The position numbers and the translations under genes are program-made. Positions 45,432-53,984 of a DNA stretch of 64,000 bases are shown here, piece after piece. A model generated the notes under the pieces. It worked only from the letters and a program-made list of their open reading frames with translations, ran no database searches and had not been told where the DNA came from. The DNA is from Rhodococcoides kyotonense (GTDB taxonomy: Bacteria; Actinomycetota; Actinomycetes; Mycobacteriales; Mycobacteriaceae): the NCBI RefSeq assembly GCF_900188125.1, contig NZ_FZOW01000009.1, positions 203,330 through 267,329 of the forward strand, given 5' to 3'. Numbering within the stretch: the stretch's first letter is position 1; each line of letters starts with the position of its first letter.

Positions 45432-46688
45432 ATGATCGATGGGACGAGAACAGTGCCGCGATTGGCTATCAACACCGTGACCGATATCGAACAGCGGAGG
45501 ATGCCCGTGTACCGACGGGTCCTCCACGCGCCGACCCGAGCGAAGTACGGTTCGGACTACCTCGACGACGAGATCGTCGTCCAAGTACTCGATCTTCACC
45601 GCGTGGTACGTGAGCGATTGAATCTGGGCGTGGCCTCCGATCCGACCAAGCTTCTCCGGGACCCGGTCGTGGTCAAGAATTTCATCGCACGTACGTGGGA
45701 TGCGACGACGTACCGGTTGTCCACCGAGTCGCACACGGGTACCGGTTCGATGGAACTGGTCGGACTGCTCACTCAGCTACGTAGGCTCGAGAAGGTCGTC
45801 GACGGCTTCACCGCAAGCCTCGCTTCACGAGCGCGCCGCCGGACGGCTCAAGCGATCGTCGGACTCGCCCGATGCAACAGCACCGACGAACTCGTCCACT
45901 CGGTCCCGTCCGCCATCGGATTGCTCGGCTTCGATCGGGCGGTGTTCTCGCTCGTCACCGGAGATAGCTGGACACCGCTGTCGTTCCACAGCCGGATCGA
46001 CCAGTCGGCAGCAGAAGGTCTTCTCGACCGAATCCGCGACGACGCCTACCGCCTTCCGAAATCTGCTCGCGAGGTCCGCTCTGCCCAGGTGTCGGCGGAC
46101 ACCATGCGCAGGCACACCGATTCGCACGAGGGCTACGAACTGTGGCAGCAATCGCGCTCCAAATCGTTCTGGGTCGTTCCGATACTCGAACGCGCCAAGG
46201 TCGTCGCCCTAGTACACGCGGACTGTTACTTTCAGGATCGACTCCCCAGCAAGATCGAGGTGGGTGCGCTGCACGCACTGTGCGAGCAGTTGGGCCACGC
46301 GCTGTCCTCGCGACGTGCGTTGGACCGGTGGGCGGAGGCGTTCTCGTCCGGACCGTCGGAGTTCGTCTCACGTCGTTCGATCCCCCACGCGATCGAACGA
46401 CGCAGCAGCCGAACGGATTCCACGATACTCACCCCGCATACAGGAGTGGACGAGGCCGACGGCGTGATCTCTCGAACCGCTGCGGACATGCAGTTGTCGC
46501 ACCGCGAGCTCGACGTGGTCCGACTGATGGCAGAGGGTCTGACCAACGGCCAGATCGGACGACGTCTGATGATTACCGAGGGGACCGTCAAATCTCATGC
46601 GAAGCGCATTCTCCGCAAGACCGGATCAGCCAATCGTGCCGAAGCCGTGGCGATCTGGATGAACACCGGGCACAAGACTGCTGTCTGA
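45432..46688 (+). CDS. LuxR-family regulator with GAF-like sensor region
   Basis: A 418-residue regulator. The C-terminal LuxR HTH is LSHRELDVVRLMAEGLTNGQ, then IGRRLMITEGTVKSHAKRIL. The central part (LARCNSTDELVHSVPSAIGL onward) looks like a GAF-type ligand domain and the N-terminus is a helical extension. The same layout occurs in 50212. Probably an activator responding to a small aromatic or terpenoid effector (inference). A histidine phosphatase gene follows 25 bases later. Confidence 0.86.
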   Translation: MIDGTRTVPRLAINTVTDIEQRRMPVYRRVLHAPTRAKYGSDYLDDEIVVQVLDLHRVVRERLNLGVASDPTKLLRDPVVVKNFIARTWDATTYRLSTESHTGTGSMELVGLLTQLRRLEKVVDGFTASLASRARRRTAQAIVGLARCNSTDELVHSVPSAIGLLGFDRAVFSLVTGDSWTPLSFHSRIDQSAAEGLLDRIRDDAYRLPKSAREVRSAQVSADTMRRHTDSHEGYELWQQSRSKSFWVVPILERAKVVALVHADCYFQDRLPSKIEVGALHALCEQLGHALSSRRALDRWAEAFSSGPSEFVSRRSIPHAIERRSSRTDSTILTPHTGVDEADGVISRTAADMQLSHRELDVVRLMAEGLTNGQIGRRLMITEGTVKSHAKRILRKTGSANRAEAVAIWMNTGHKTAV

Positions 46689-46713
46689 CGAGAACGAAGG
46701 GTACGACACACCA

Positions 46714-47316
46714 GTGCAACTGATGCTGATCAGACATGCTCGCCCACATCACGTCACGGATCCGACGCGGGTCGCCGATCCTGATCTGACCCCTGAGGGA
46801 GAACGGCAGGCGCAGGACCTCGCCGACTTCCTGACCGCCGCACCGCACGGTGTCGTGACGTCACTGTTCGCCAGCACCATGCAACGAGCGGTCCAAACGG
46901 CGACCCCGCTCGAGAAGGCTCTCGGTTTGCCGTTCGACACGGATCCGCGCATCGTCGAGGTGGATTCGGGATGGACGTCGTATGGAGTCGGTTTGGACAC
47001 GTATCCGAGCCGCCGCGCAGCATGGGACGACATGAACAGAGGAAGACTGGGCGACAACGTGTTCGACCCGAACGAGTTCTCCGCCCGAGTCGTCGCCGGG
47101 CTGGAGGACATGATCGCTCGCGACAGCGGCAACGATTCCATTGCTGCGGTGGTCTGCCACGGCGGAGTCATCAGCGCCTATCTCGCACACATCTTGAAAA
47201 TTCCTCGAATGTTCTTCGTGGACACCGCATACACATCGATCACCCGAATCAACGCAGATGCCGACGGCTACCGCGAGGTCATATCGGTGAACGAGGCTAC
47301 GCACGTCCGACCGTGA
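46714..47316 (+). CDS. histidine phosphatase superfamily (phosphoglycerate mutase-like) protein
   Basis: A 200-residue branch-1 histidine phosphatase: the RHARP motif near the N-terminus supplies the phosphorylated His, DPDLTPEGERQAQ follows, and VVCHGGVISAYLAH gives the second His. It should dephosphorylate a small phosphorylated metabolite. In a cluster rich in kinases and phosphohistidine proteins, removal of phosphate from a pathway intermediate or a dead-end phosphate is likely (inference). The start is GTG 46714, as the only in-frame start before RHA. Confidence 0.87.
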   Translation: MQLMLIRHARPHHVTDPTRVADPDLTPEGERQAQDLADFLTAAPHGVVTSLFASTMQRAVQTATPLEKALGLPFDTDPRIVEVDSGWTSYGVGLDTYPSRRAAWDDMNRGRLGDNVFDPNEFSARVVAGLEDMIARDSGNDSIAAVVCHGGVISAYLAHILKIPRMFFVDTAYTSITRINADADGYREVISVNEATHVRP

Positions 47317-47329
47317 GAAGCCGTGGGCG

Positions 47330-47400
47330 GTGGAACCCGATCCTCCGCCCACGGCCTGTTCGACTGAGTCTCGTGAACGGCGAGATCGCCGTTCACGAGA
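47330..47400. terminator. two hairpins between convergent phosphatase genes
   Basis: Stem GCCGTGGGCGG (47330-47340) pairs with 47345-47355, and a second 15-bp perfect stem (47369-47383 with 47386-47400) reaches into the last codons of the minus-strand phosphatase. They separate the two convergent genes. Confidence 0.65.
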
Positions 47401-48193
47401 CGAGCAGGTTCTCCCGCACCGCATCGATGTCCGAGTCGAGGAGTCCGCAGGGCCCGGTGAGGTAACCGACCACTCCGCCGTACTCCGCATCCAGGTGCTC
47501 GAGTGTTGAATGCATTGCCTCGGCGGGTGATTCGAAAAGCCCACGCCCGACTTCGGGGTCCAAGCCCGCGTCGTGGAAGAGGTGCGCGTAGGTGTCTATT
47601 CGATTGGGCCGCAGGATCCCGGTCAATGCGTAGTCCTCGACAACGACTTCCCTGGGGACTCCGAGGACGGACAACACCAGAGCGACGAACACTCCGGTGC
47701 GGTCCTTACCTGCTGCGCAGTGCACCAACACGGGCAGATTCGACGGATCGGCGAGAAGCCGAAACGCCTCCCCCAATACATCACTGCGGCGAGAGAGCAT
47801 ACGAATGTAGAACTCGAACATGCTGTCGGCGTCGAACCGCGCAATCTCGCCGTCGAGCAGCATGCGCATGTAGTTCGTGTCGGCTCCCTCACCCCCCTCG
47901 GCGATCGGCAAGGTCACGAGATTCGCGCCCGACACATCCGCCCAGGCGGACGGCGCTCGAACCGATTCCCGTTCGGCCCTGAGGTCGACCACCGTGCGCA
48001 GTCCGAGCGACCCGAGGGCGTCTCGTGCTTCCGGCCGATAGACGGCGTAGGTGTCACTGTCGCCGATCACCATCGCCTCCGACCGGTACAGGACGCCTGC
48101 GGACACGGATCGGCCGTCGACCGTCCGCAGACCGCCGAGGTCCCGTAGATTCGACGTTCCAGGAAGGGCCAGGCGAGTATGTTCCAGAGTCAT
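47393..48193 (-). CDS. tyrosine/dual-specificity phosphatase-like protein
   Basis: A 266-residue PTP-fold phosphatase of the bacterial Y_phosphatase3 type: the N-terminal NLRDLGGLRTVDGRSV is diagnostic and the catalytic loop VHCAAGKDRTGV (CX5R) is intact. Relatives hydrolyse phosphotyrosine, phosphoinositides or small phosphates. It is the last gene of the 50007-47393 operon, seven bases after the ferredoxin, so it likely acts on a pathway phosphate rather than in signalling (inference). Confidence 0.87.
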   Translation of the reverse strand: MTLEHTRLALPGTSNLRDLGGLRTVDGRSVSAGVLYRSEAMVIGDSDTYAVYRPEARDALGSLGLRTVVDLRAERESVRAPSAWADVSGANLVTLPIAEGGEGADTNYMRMLLDGEIARFDADSMFEFYIRMLSRRSDVLGEAFRLLADPSNLPVLVHCAAGKDRTGVFVALVLSVLGVPREVVVEDYALTGILRPNRIDTYAHLFHDAGLDPEVGRGLFESPAEAMHSTLEHLDAEYGGVVGYLTGPCGLLDSDIDAVRENLLVS

Positions 48194-48200
48194 CGACTTG

Positions 48201-48401
48201 TCAGTCCCCGATGACCAATGCCCTTGTCGGGCAGCGCCTGACGGCTTGCTCGACACTCTTTCGCTGATCTTCGCCCGGGGATTCGTCGAGAACTTCGAGT
48301 TCACCGTCGTCGTCGATCGTGAACACGTCCGGTGCAGCGAACTCGCACTGTCCGTGGCCTTCGCACAGGTCCCAGTCGACCTCGATCTTCATGGTCGTCA
48401 T
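48201..48401 (-). CDS. ferredoxin, single-cluster [3Fe-4S]-type, P450-associated
   Basis: A 66-residue ferredoxin with DLCEGHGQCEFAAPDVF and a C-terminal CP (RRCPTRALVIGD), the Cx5C...CP pattern of three-cysteine [3Fe-4S] ferredoxins serving actinobacterial P450s. It passes electrons from the ferredoxin reductase (57121) to the P450. ATG 48401 overlaps the P450 stop by four bases; an in-frame ATG at 48392 is an alternative start. Confidence 0.92.
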   Translation of the reverse strand: MTTMKIEVDWDLCEGHGQCEFAAPDVFTIDDDGELEVLDESPGEDQRKSVEQAVRRCPTRALVIGD

Positions 48402-49597
48402 CCCTTCTCCACTCGTACGCGCAGACGCTTGAAGGCGTTGAATTGATTGGTATGCAACCGATCCGGCGGAGCCAGAGGCCGAATCCGCAGCCCGCGGTCC
48501 AGCACGGACTGGAAGAACGTAGTCACCTCGGCACGTGCCAGGTGCGATCCCATGCAGGCATGGATCCCCCACCCGAATCCGACGTGGTCGTTCTCTGCTC
48601 GATCGATCTTGACGACGTCCGGATCGGCGAACACCCGCGGATCACGGTTGGCCGCCTGAAACCAGCACACGACCTTGTCGCCCGCCTTGATCGTCGTACC
48701 CTTCCAATCGACGTCGACTGCCGCGGTTCGCCTCATGGCGCGAATCGGGGTGACGTACCGCAGCATCTCCTCGATGGCAGGTCGCAGCAGCGAATGATCA
48801 GCCACCAGTTTGTCCCACTCGTCGGGGAACTCGTCGAACGCAAGGACGGTACCGGTGATCAGGTTGCGCGTAGTCTCGTTCCCCGCACCGACGAGCACGA
48901 AGTAGTACGCAGCCAGGTCTTCCCAGCCGAGCGGCTCGCCGTCGAGTTCGGCGTGTACGAGTTTGGACACCATATCGTTTCGCGGCTCGGCGCGTCGTTG
49001 TTCGGTGAGTTCGCGGAAGTATCCGAACATCTCCTCTCGCGCGCGTTCCTTCTCGTCGGGGCTTCGCATGAACTCCGGGTCGTCCGAGACCACGCGGTTG
49101 GTCCAGTCGAGCAGAAGCCCGCAGTCCTCGAGCGGAACTCCGAGGACTTGTCCGAGTGCCTGGATCGGAAGGAGAGCGGCGGCAGAATGCACGAACTCCA
49201 CTTCGCCCGCATCCTCGATGCGGTCGAGGATGCTCTTCACCGACACGTCGATGACGGCCTGCCACTCCTTGATCTTCACCGCGCGCAGGTGCGGCGCCGC
49301 GAGCTTGCGCAGCTTGGTGTGTCGCGGCTGGTCGGTGTTGTGGACCGTACTCGTCCCGCCCTCGACTTTCCGGCTGAGGATCTGGGTACCTTCACCATTG
49401 ACGAACCTCTTGGGATCGTTCACCACCTCGATGAGGTCCTCGTATCGGGTCACAGACCAGAATCCTGGGCCGTCCGACTCGTCGTTCCAATGAAGCGGCT
49501 CGTCCGATCGGAGCCGCGTGAACATGCCGTTCTCGACGCCGTCGATGAACGGGCCGAGATTCATCAAGTCGATGGACGACTGCTGCTGCACTGTCAT
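48398..49597 (-). CDS. cytochrome P450
   Basis: A 399-residue soluble class I P450. It has the I-helix LVGAGNETTRNLITG, the ExxR in IEEMLRYVTPIRAMRRTA and the heme loop GFGWGIHACMGSHLARAE with the axial Cys near residue 348. Trp and Ile in the loop are less common than the usual GGG/HFC pattern. It is expected to hydroxylate a hydrophobic substrate; with the alcohol and aldehyde dehydrogenases at 58-60 kb it could oxidise a methyl group to a carboxylate. It starts inside the stop of the swivel gene upstream (ATGA). Confidence 0.94.
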   Translation of the reverse strand: MTVQQQSSIDLMNLGPFIDGVENGMFTRLRSDEPLHWNDESDGPGFWSVTRYEDLIEVVNDPKRFVNGEGTQILSRKVEGGTSTVHNTDQPRHTKLRKLAAPHLRAVKIKEWQAVIDVSVKSILDRIEDAGEVEFVHSAAALLPIQALGQVLGVPLEDCGLLLDWTNRVVSDDPEFMRSPDEKERAREEMFGYFRELTEQRRAEPRNDMVSKLVHAELDGEPLGWEDLAAYYFVLVGAGNETTRNLITGTVLAFDEFPDEWDKLVADHSLLRPAIEEMLRYVTPIRAMRRTAAVDVDWKGTTIKAGDKVVCWFQAANRDPRVFADPDVVKIDRAENDHVGFGWGIHACMGSHLARAEVTTFFQSVLDRGLRIRPLAPPDRLHTNQFNAFKRLRVRVEKG

Positions 49598-50007
49598 TCG
49601 CCGTCACCGACGAGGAAGACCAGCCCTGTCTCACCCGAGGTGTCGAGTCGGACGAGCGTGCCGTCGGCCGGGATGGTCTCGCCGCGAGAGGTCTGGACAC
49701 CGTCGGTGAACTCGGTCGACATGACGCAGGGGATCCCGAATTCTCGCGAAAGGATCCCGAGGTGACTCTCCGGTGCTCCCTGGAGCGTGATGAGGCCCGC
49801 GACGCCCGACATCAGCGCCGGCGACATGAATGTGGTGGTGCCGCCGCGAGAGATGACGACGGTCGAAGTCACGTCAGGACCGTCGATGAATTCGAGCACC
49901 TCTTCGGGCGAGTCCAGGAATCGAATCGTTCCGGTTGCTCCGACGGCCGAGGTGAATGCCTTGACACCGGTGCCGATCTGATTCTCTGCCACGACGCTGT
50001 TACCCAT
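49594..50007 (-). CDS. stand-alone phosphohistidine swivel (PEP-utilising mobile) domain protein
   Basis: A 137-residue protein consisting of a phosphohistidine domain only: ISRGGTTTFMSPALMSGVAG, then LQGAPESHLGILSREFGIPC with His near residue 82, and ADGTLVRLDTSG. It is almost the same as the N-terminal 130 residues of the fused protein at 51241. It can act as a phosphocarrier between separate enzymes. ATG 50007 follows GAAGGGGACGAA. It leads the P450-ferredoxin-phosphatase operon. Confidence 0.88.
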   Translation of the reverse strand: MGNSVVAENQIGTGVKAFTSAVGATGTIRFLDSPEEVLEFIDGPDVTSTVVISRGGTTTFMSPALMSGVAGLITLQGAPESHLGILSREFGIPCVMSTEFTDGVQTSRGETIPADGTLVRLDTSGETGLVFLVGDGE

Positions 50008-50050
50008 TTCGTCCCCTTCGACGGCAAGCCCGATGAACTGGCTTGACAAA

Positions 50051-50061
50051 TTGTTAGACCA
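50051..50061. promoter_or_regulatory. FadR-type operator TTGTTAGACCA
   Basis: Within TTGTTAGACCAATTG, about 45 bases upstream of the swivel gene start at 50007, preceded by TTGACA (50043-50048) which looks like a -35 box in the opposite direction. It matches the shared pattern with one change. Confidence 0.5.
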
Positions 50062-50121
50062 ATTGCTGAATTGTGTAGCGGGGATCACACCGCGTCAATC
50101 GATCCGGTCGCGCCTGCCGAC

Positions 50122-50141
50122 GTTTCCCTCTTTCGAGGGAT
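50122..50141. promoter_or_regulatory. 20-bp motif site 2 (inverse orientation)
   Basis: On the minus strand the site reads ATCCCTCGAAAGAGGGAAAC. It matches the site at 55407-55426 (ATCCCCCGAAAGAGGGAACT) at 17 of 20 bases and the one at 41746-41765 less closely. It is midway between the divergent swivel operon (50007) and the LuxR gene (50212). Confidence 0.6.
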
Positions 50142-50211
50142 CGGCTGCGCGAACCCAGTCCTCGGTCGGAGGATGAACCATCGACACGACCATCCGCCAG
50201 GAGGTGACGAA

Positions 50212-51210
50212 ATGAACGACGATGCTATCGAGCCTGCGCTGGACGCGGCGATAGTCGCCGTTTCCACAGCCGCCATCGGGATCGGCGCGAGCGTCCGCGA
50301 CGCCACCCGCGGAGTACTCGACACCGCCACCGCTCTCGACGCACTGAACGCGGCAGAGTCCGCGAACGATTCACGAGCGGTCGGTGATCGCAGCCGGGAC
50401 ACCATGTTGTCACTGCGCGCCGCTCGCGCCGACCTACTGGCGTTCCAATTGGGACGGCAACGCTCGATGCTGGCCGAACTCACCGAGTGCCTCGCGCGGC
50501 TTCGGGCCGCGATGACACTCGACGATCTCGTCGAATCCATCCCCATCGAGACCTCCGGTCTCGGCTACGAACGAGTCATGTTCTCGTGGATCGAGAACGA
50601 ATTCTGGGTGCCACGATCCGCTTATTGCGCGAGCGGCGCGATGGAAGCCAATGCCCTGCTCGACGCCGGGCGGCAGCCATACGTCAGCACAAGGGAACTC
50701 ATGGAAGTCGACGTCGTACGGAAGCGTCGGCCCATTCTGGTTCTCGATGCGAAGACGAACCCCAGAGTGCACCCGAAGATCTCACCTGTGTCGCTGTCGA
50801 CGACGTACACCGCTGCGCCGGTGGTCGCTCGGAATCACGTTGCAGCGATCCTCCATGTCGATCGCAACATCGAGACCGGGCAGACCGACGAGTTCGACCG
50901 CGACCTCCTCGGTCTGTTCGCACAGAGCGTCGGCGTGATGCTCGATCGACTCCTCGAATCCGACGACACTGTTCGACGCGCACTACCACCGGCCGCGACG
51001 ACGAACTGGATCGAGGTGTTGACCGTTCGAGAACGTGAGGTTCTCCGCTTGATGGCGGAGGGGTCGACCAACGCCCAGATCGGTGCTCGCCTGTTCATCA
51101 GCGAGGAAACCACCAAGACGCACGTGAAGAAGCTGATGCGAAAGATGGGCGTGCACAATCGCTCACAGGCCGGCGCGATGTACCACCGCCAGCTGTCCGG
51201 CTCTGCGTGA
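50212..51210 (+). CDS. LuxR-family regulator with GAF-like sensor region
   Basis: A 332-residue regulator with a C-terminal LuxR HTH (LTVREREVLRLMAEGSTNAQ, then IGARLFISEETTKTHVKKLM) and a central GAF-like domain (ECLARLRAAMTLDDLVESIP onward; TYTAAPVVARNHVAAILHVD). It is a paralog in layout of 45432. ATG 50212 has a strong AGGAGG site. It is divergent from the P450 operon and convergent with 51241, so it is a likely activator of the flanking operons. Confidence 0.88.
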   Translation: MNDDAIEPALDAAIVAVSTAAIGIGASVRDATRGVLDTATALDALNAAESANDSRAVGDRSRDTMLSLRAARADLLAFQLGRQRSMLAELTECLARLRAAMTLDDLVESIPIETSGLGYERVMFSWIENEFWVPRSAYCASGAMEANALLDAGRQPYVSTRELMEVDVVRKRRPILVLDAKTNPRVHPKISPVSLSTTYTAAPVVARNHVAAILHVDRNIETGQTDEFDRDLLGLFAQSVGVMLDRLLESDDTVRRALPPAATTNWIEVLTVREREVLRLMAEGSTNAQIGARLFISEETTKTHVKKLMRKMGVHNRSQAGAMYHRQLSGSA

Positions 51211-51240
51211 CGCCGAGTGTCCCACGGCGTCACGCGCGCC

Positions 51241-52983
51241 TCACACGTGATCCATCCCTTCGGCAGCCGACCAGAAGCGTCCCAGCATCTCCATCGCCCT
51301 GCCTTCTTCGACGATGGGGCCGTAGCCGCGATCGACGCTGTCCTGGAAATCGTAGAAGCCTGCTGCGAGCATGTCGTCCCAGATCCCCGCAGCCTTACCC
51401 ACAGTGCCGACGAAGTCGGTGTAGTAGACGTAACTGCCGGCGAGGATCTTCTCGCGATCCGACATCGCCGCAATACGCGGATAGAGCTGCGCCGCGCCCT
51501 TTTCCGCCTTGGCAGCCAGCGGCGCCAACTCGTCCTCGCGCAGAAGCCTGATCTCGCTGACCGGTGAGTCCGAACGCTCGCGCACGTACACGGCATAGCC
51601 GGTCAGGTGTTTGAGATAGTTGGATGGAGTGGTGAACATCGTGCCGATGTCGACGACGCTGCTCGAAATCTGCTGCTCACCTTCGAAGAACAGAACCAGC
51701 GTGACCGACCACGGAAGGTCACGGACCGCGTCGGCCCATGGATATCCCGGGTCGTTGAGGACGTGGTCGCGCACGAGCGCCCATCCGCCGCCGGGCAACG
51801 GATAGGGGCCCGTGTCGGCAACCCCGTTCCGGCAGTCGAAATGCAGTAGGAACGATGCCAGCTGGGTACTGCCGTTGAAACGCTGAAAGTCTTTGCGCGC
51901 CTGCGGATCCTTCGCCAACGGCGTTCGATCCGCGATGAACCGATCGACCCACTCGGATCCGAGCAGCGGTGCGTGATATCCCCTGCCGGAGAGGAACATC
52001 GGACCCTGATCGTTCCACATCCCTCGGTACAGCCTGCGCGTGAATTGCATCGCGCCCTTCAGATCCTCGGTTCGATCACCCGGCTTCTCGTGTCCGAGAT
52101 CCAGTGCGATCGACCGTCCCAACGCCGACGGAACGCCTGCCGCCCAGATGTGCAGCGGATTGAGTTTGGTACCCACTTCGTTCCTGATCCGTCCGCCGAT
52201 CTCGCGGAGACCGTCGACCCCGACCGCGTCGGTGATCATTCGGTGGAATCGAGGGTGATGCTGCCACTGCAGATACGTGCCCATCACCTCGTATTCCTGA
52301 CGAGGGATCAACCCGGATTCCCCCTCGCTGATTCGGGCAGCGAGAATATCCCAGAGATTCCAACCGTAGTAATCGAGAAGATCGTTCGCCTCTTCGTTCG
52401 TCAGCTCTCTGATCAGCGACTCGTCGGTGAGGTTCAGGACACCGGTGGACATCTTGCCCAGCATGATCTCGTGACCGGCGGTGCCGCCCGGCACGCCCCT
52501 GGTATCGACGGGGACGAGAACAGCATCGGGTTCGTCGTCGGCGGCATGCGGCACCTCCTCAGCGCCACGTGCGTTCTGTGCCAATACTCTTCCGACCGGT
52601 GCACCGGTGATATCCAGCCTGACCACGGTCCCGTCGGCAGGAACGACTTCGCCGCGCGCATTGGTCTCACCGACGCTGAATGCCACCGACATGATGCACG
52701 GAATTCCGTACTCTCTCGACACGATTCCCAGATGGCTGGTGGGCGCACCCTGCAGCGTGAGAACTCCGCGCGGTCCTGCCACCAATGCAGGCGTCAGAAA
52801 GGTCGTGGTGCCGCCTCGAGCAATGACGATGCAATTCTCGACGTCGTCGCGTTCGACGAAGTCCATCACTGCATCTGGGGTGTCGAGCCACACCGTCGTG
52901 CCTTCGACGAGTTCGGTGTCCTCGAACACCGCGATACCGCGTCCGATGGTTCCGAATGTCGTCGAACTGTCCACAGTCGTCAT
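51241..52983 (-). CDS. fusion: phosphohistidine swivel + unknown EGESGLIPRQEYE family (paralog 2)
   Basis: A 580-residue fusion. Residues ~1-130 are a swivel domain (IARGGTTTFLTPALVAGPRG, then LQGAPTSHLGIVSREYGIPC, His near 84). Residues ~150-580 belong to the unknown family (WNLWDILAARISEGESGLIP; FNGSTQLASFLLHFDCRNG; GPYPLPGGGWALVRDHVL). The fusion is the strongest evidence that this family works with phosphohistidine chemistry. ATG 52983 overlaps the stop of the lipocalin-like gene upstream by four bases; the longer open frame above is not homologous. It is last in the 55315-51241 operon. Confidence 0.86.
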   Translation of the reverse strand: MTTVDSSTTFGTIGRGIAVFEDTELVEGTTVWLDTPDAVMDFVERDDVENCIVIARGGTTTFLTPALVAGPRGVLTLQGAPTSHLGIVSREYGIPCIMSVAFSVGETNARGEVVPADGTVVRLDITGAPVGRVLAQNARGAEEVPHAADDEPDAVLVPVDTRGVPGGTAGHEIMLGKMSTGVLNLTDESLIRELTNEEANDLLDYYGWNLWDILAARISEGESGLIPRQEYEVMGTYLQWQHHPRFHRMITDAVGVDGLREIGGRIRNEVGTKLNPLHIWAAGVPSALGRSIALDLGHEKPGDRTEDLKGAMQFTRRLYRGMWNDQGPMFLSGRGYHAPLLGSEWVDRFIADRTPLAKDPQARKDFQRFNGSTQLASFLLHFDCRNGVADTGPYPLPGGGWALVRDHVLNDPGYPWADAVRDLPWSVTLVLFFEGEQQISSSVVDIGTMFTTPSNYLKHLTGYAVYVRERSDSPVSEIRLLREDELAPLAAKAEKGAAQLYPRIAAMSDREKILAGSYVYYTDFVGTVGKAAGIWDDMLAAGFYDFQDSVDRGYGPIVEEGRAMEMLGRFWSAAEGMDHV

Positions 52984-53984
52984 CCTTGGTCTCCTTCTAT
53001 GTGGTGTGAGATCGAGCCGACATCTCGGTTGACCGACAGCACGGCCCGAGCGTGCTCTGTGTCGAAGTTCTCTTCCATCATCGCTTTTCGACGTTCGACG
53101 AATTCGGGATGCCATCCTTCCTCGATGTGCATGAGCCCGGGAACTCCCGCGACGTTGCACGGTCCGCCTGCGTCGTGGGACTGCAATCCGCCCGCCGGCC
53201 ACACGGCGAGCGCGGACCGGGCGTCGGCGCTCACTTCGGTCGTTCGGCCGAGCTCGTCCACGAGGACGAAACGTGCCGCCGTGTACGAGAAGTGCTCGAC
53301 GTCCCGCTCGATATCGACGTCGATCGATGCCACCGGAGACTGCACACCATCACGGTCGACGTAGCCGAGCTGGTAATGCTTGTCGAGGGCAGAACCTTCG
53401 AGAAAGTTGATCGCGATGTCGGACCCGGATTGGATGTTGACCCATCGGTACTGGTGGATCGCCGTCCAGTCACGGCGTCCCCACGAGTGGTCGCGGTGGC
53501 CCGTCGTGTCGAAGTCGACGGTTCTGTCGCCGATTCGGATCGAGCCTCGAACGAGGCCACTCTGTTCCAATCGGTTGTCCGCCAACCAACTCGGGCATCC
53601 GTCGGCGTTGTCGTGGTAGGTGAAAGGCGGCGTTGTCGCCTCGAATCGGTAGTCCAGTGCCACACCGTCGTGATCGAACGTGACGTGGGCGTCCTTGTGT
53701 GCCTCGCCGTGCCGCACGGTGAGCGGCCCCACCGTCCAGTCGTCGAAGTCCGCCTCGGGAGACATTTCCACGCCCTCGGTGTGGAACTGAAGTATTCGCT
53801 CGTTGTCCTTCCCGAAGACGAGCCCCATCGAACCCGCCCGATGCTGTCCGTCCACCCAGGTATAGGCGATGACGCCGATGTCCTGGTCCGGAAGAAACAG
53901 AATGAAAATCAGGCTCTCACGTTCCAACGCAGTGGATTTCAGTACGTGCCTGCGGTCGTCGCGATCCGTCAGAGTGAAGTTCAC
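52980..53984 (-). CDS. lipocalin-like (AttH/CrtC-like) family paralog
   Basis: A 334-residue family member: GCPSWLADNRLEQSGLVRGS and GHRDHSWGRRDWTAIHQYRW, with an N-terminal LERESLIFILFLPDQDIG and a longer C-terminal tail (MHIEEGWHPEFVERRKAMME) than the others. GTG 53984 overlaps the stop of 53981 by four bases and is preceded by GGCAGG. Both neighbours are EGESGLIPRQEYE-family genes, so these two families very probably function together. Confidence 0.83.
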   Translation of the reverse strand: MNFTLTDRDDRRHVLKSTALERESLIFILFLPDQDIGVIAYTWVDGQHRAGSMGLVFGKDNERILQFHTEGVEMSPEADFDDWTVGPLTVRHGEAHKDAHVTFDHDGVALDYRFEATTPPFTYHDNADGCPSWLADNRLEQSGLVRGSIRIGDRTVDFDTTGHRDHSWGRRDWTAIHQYRWVNIQSGSDIAINFLEGSALDKHYQLGYVDRDGVQSPVASIDVDIERDVEHFSYTAARFVLVDELGRTTEVSADARSALAVWPAGGLQSHDAGGPCNVAGVPGLMHIEEGWHPEFVERRKAMMEENFDTEHARAVLSVNRDVGSISHHIEGDQG

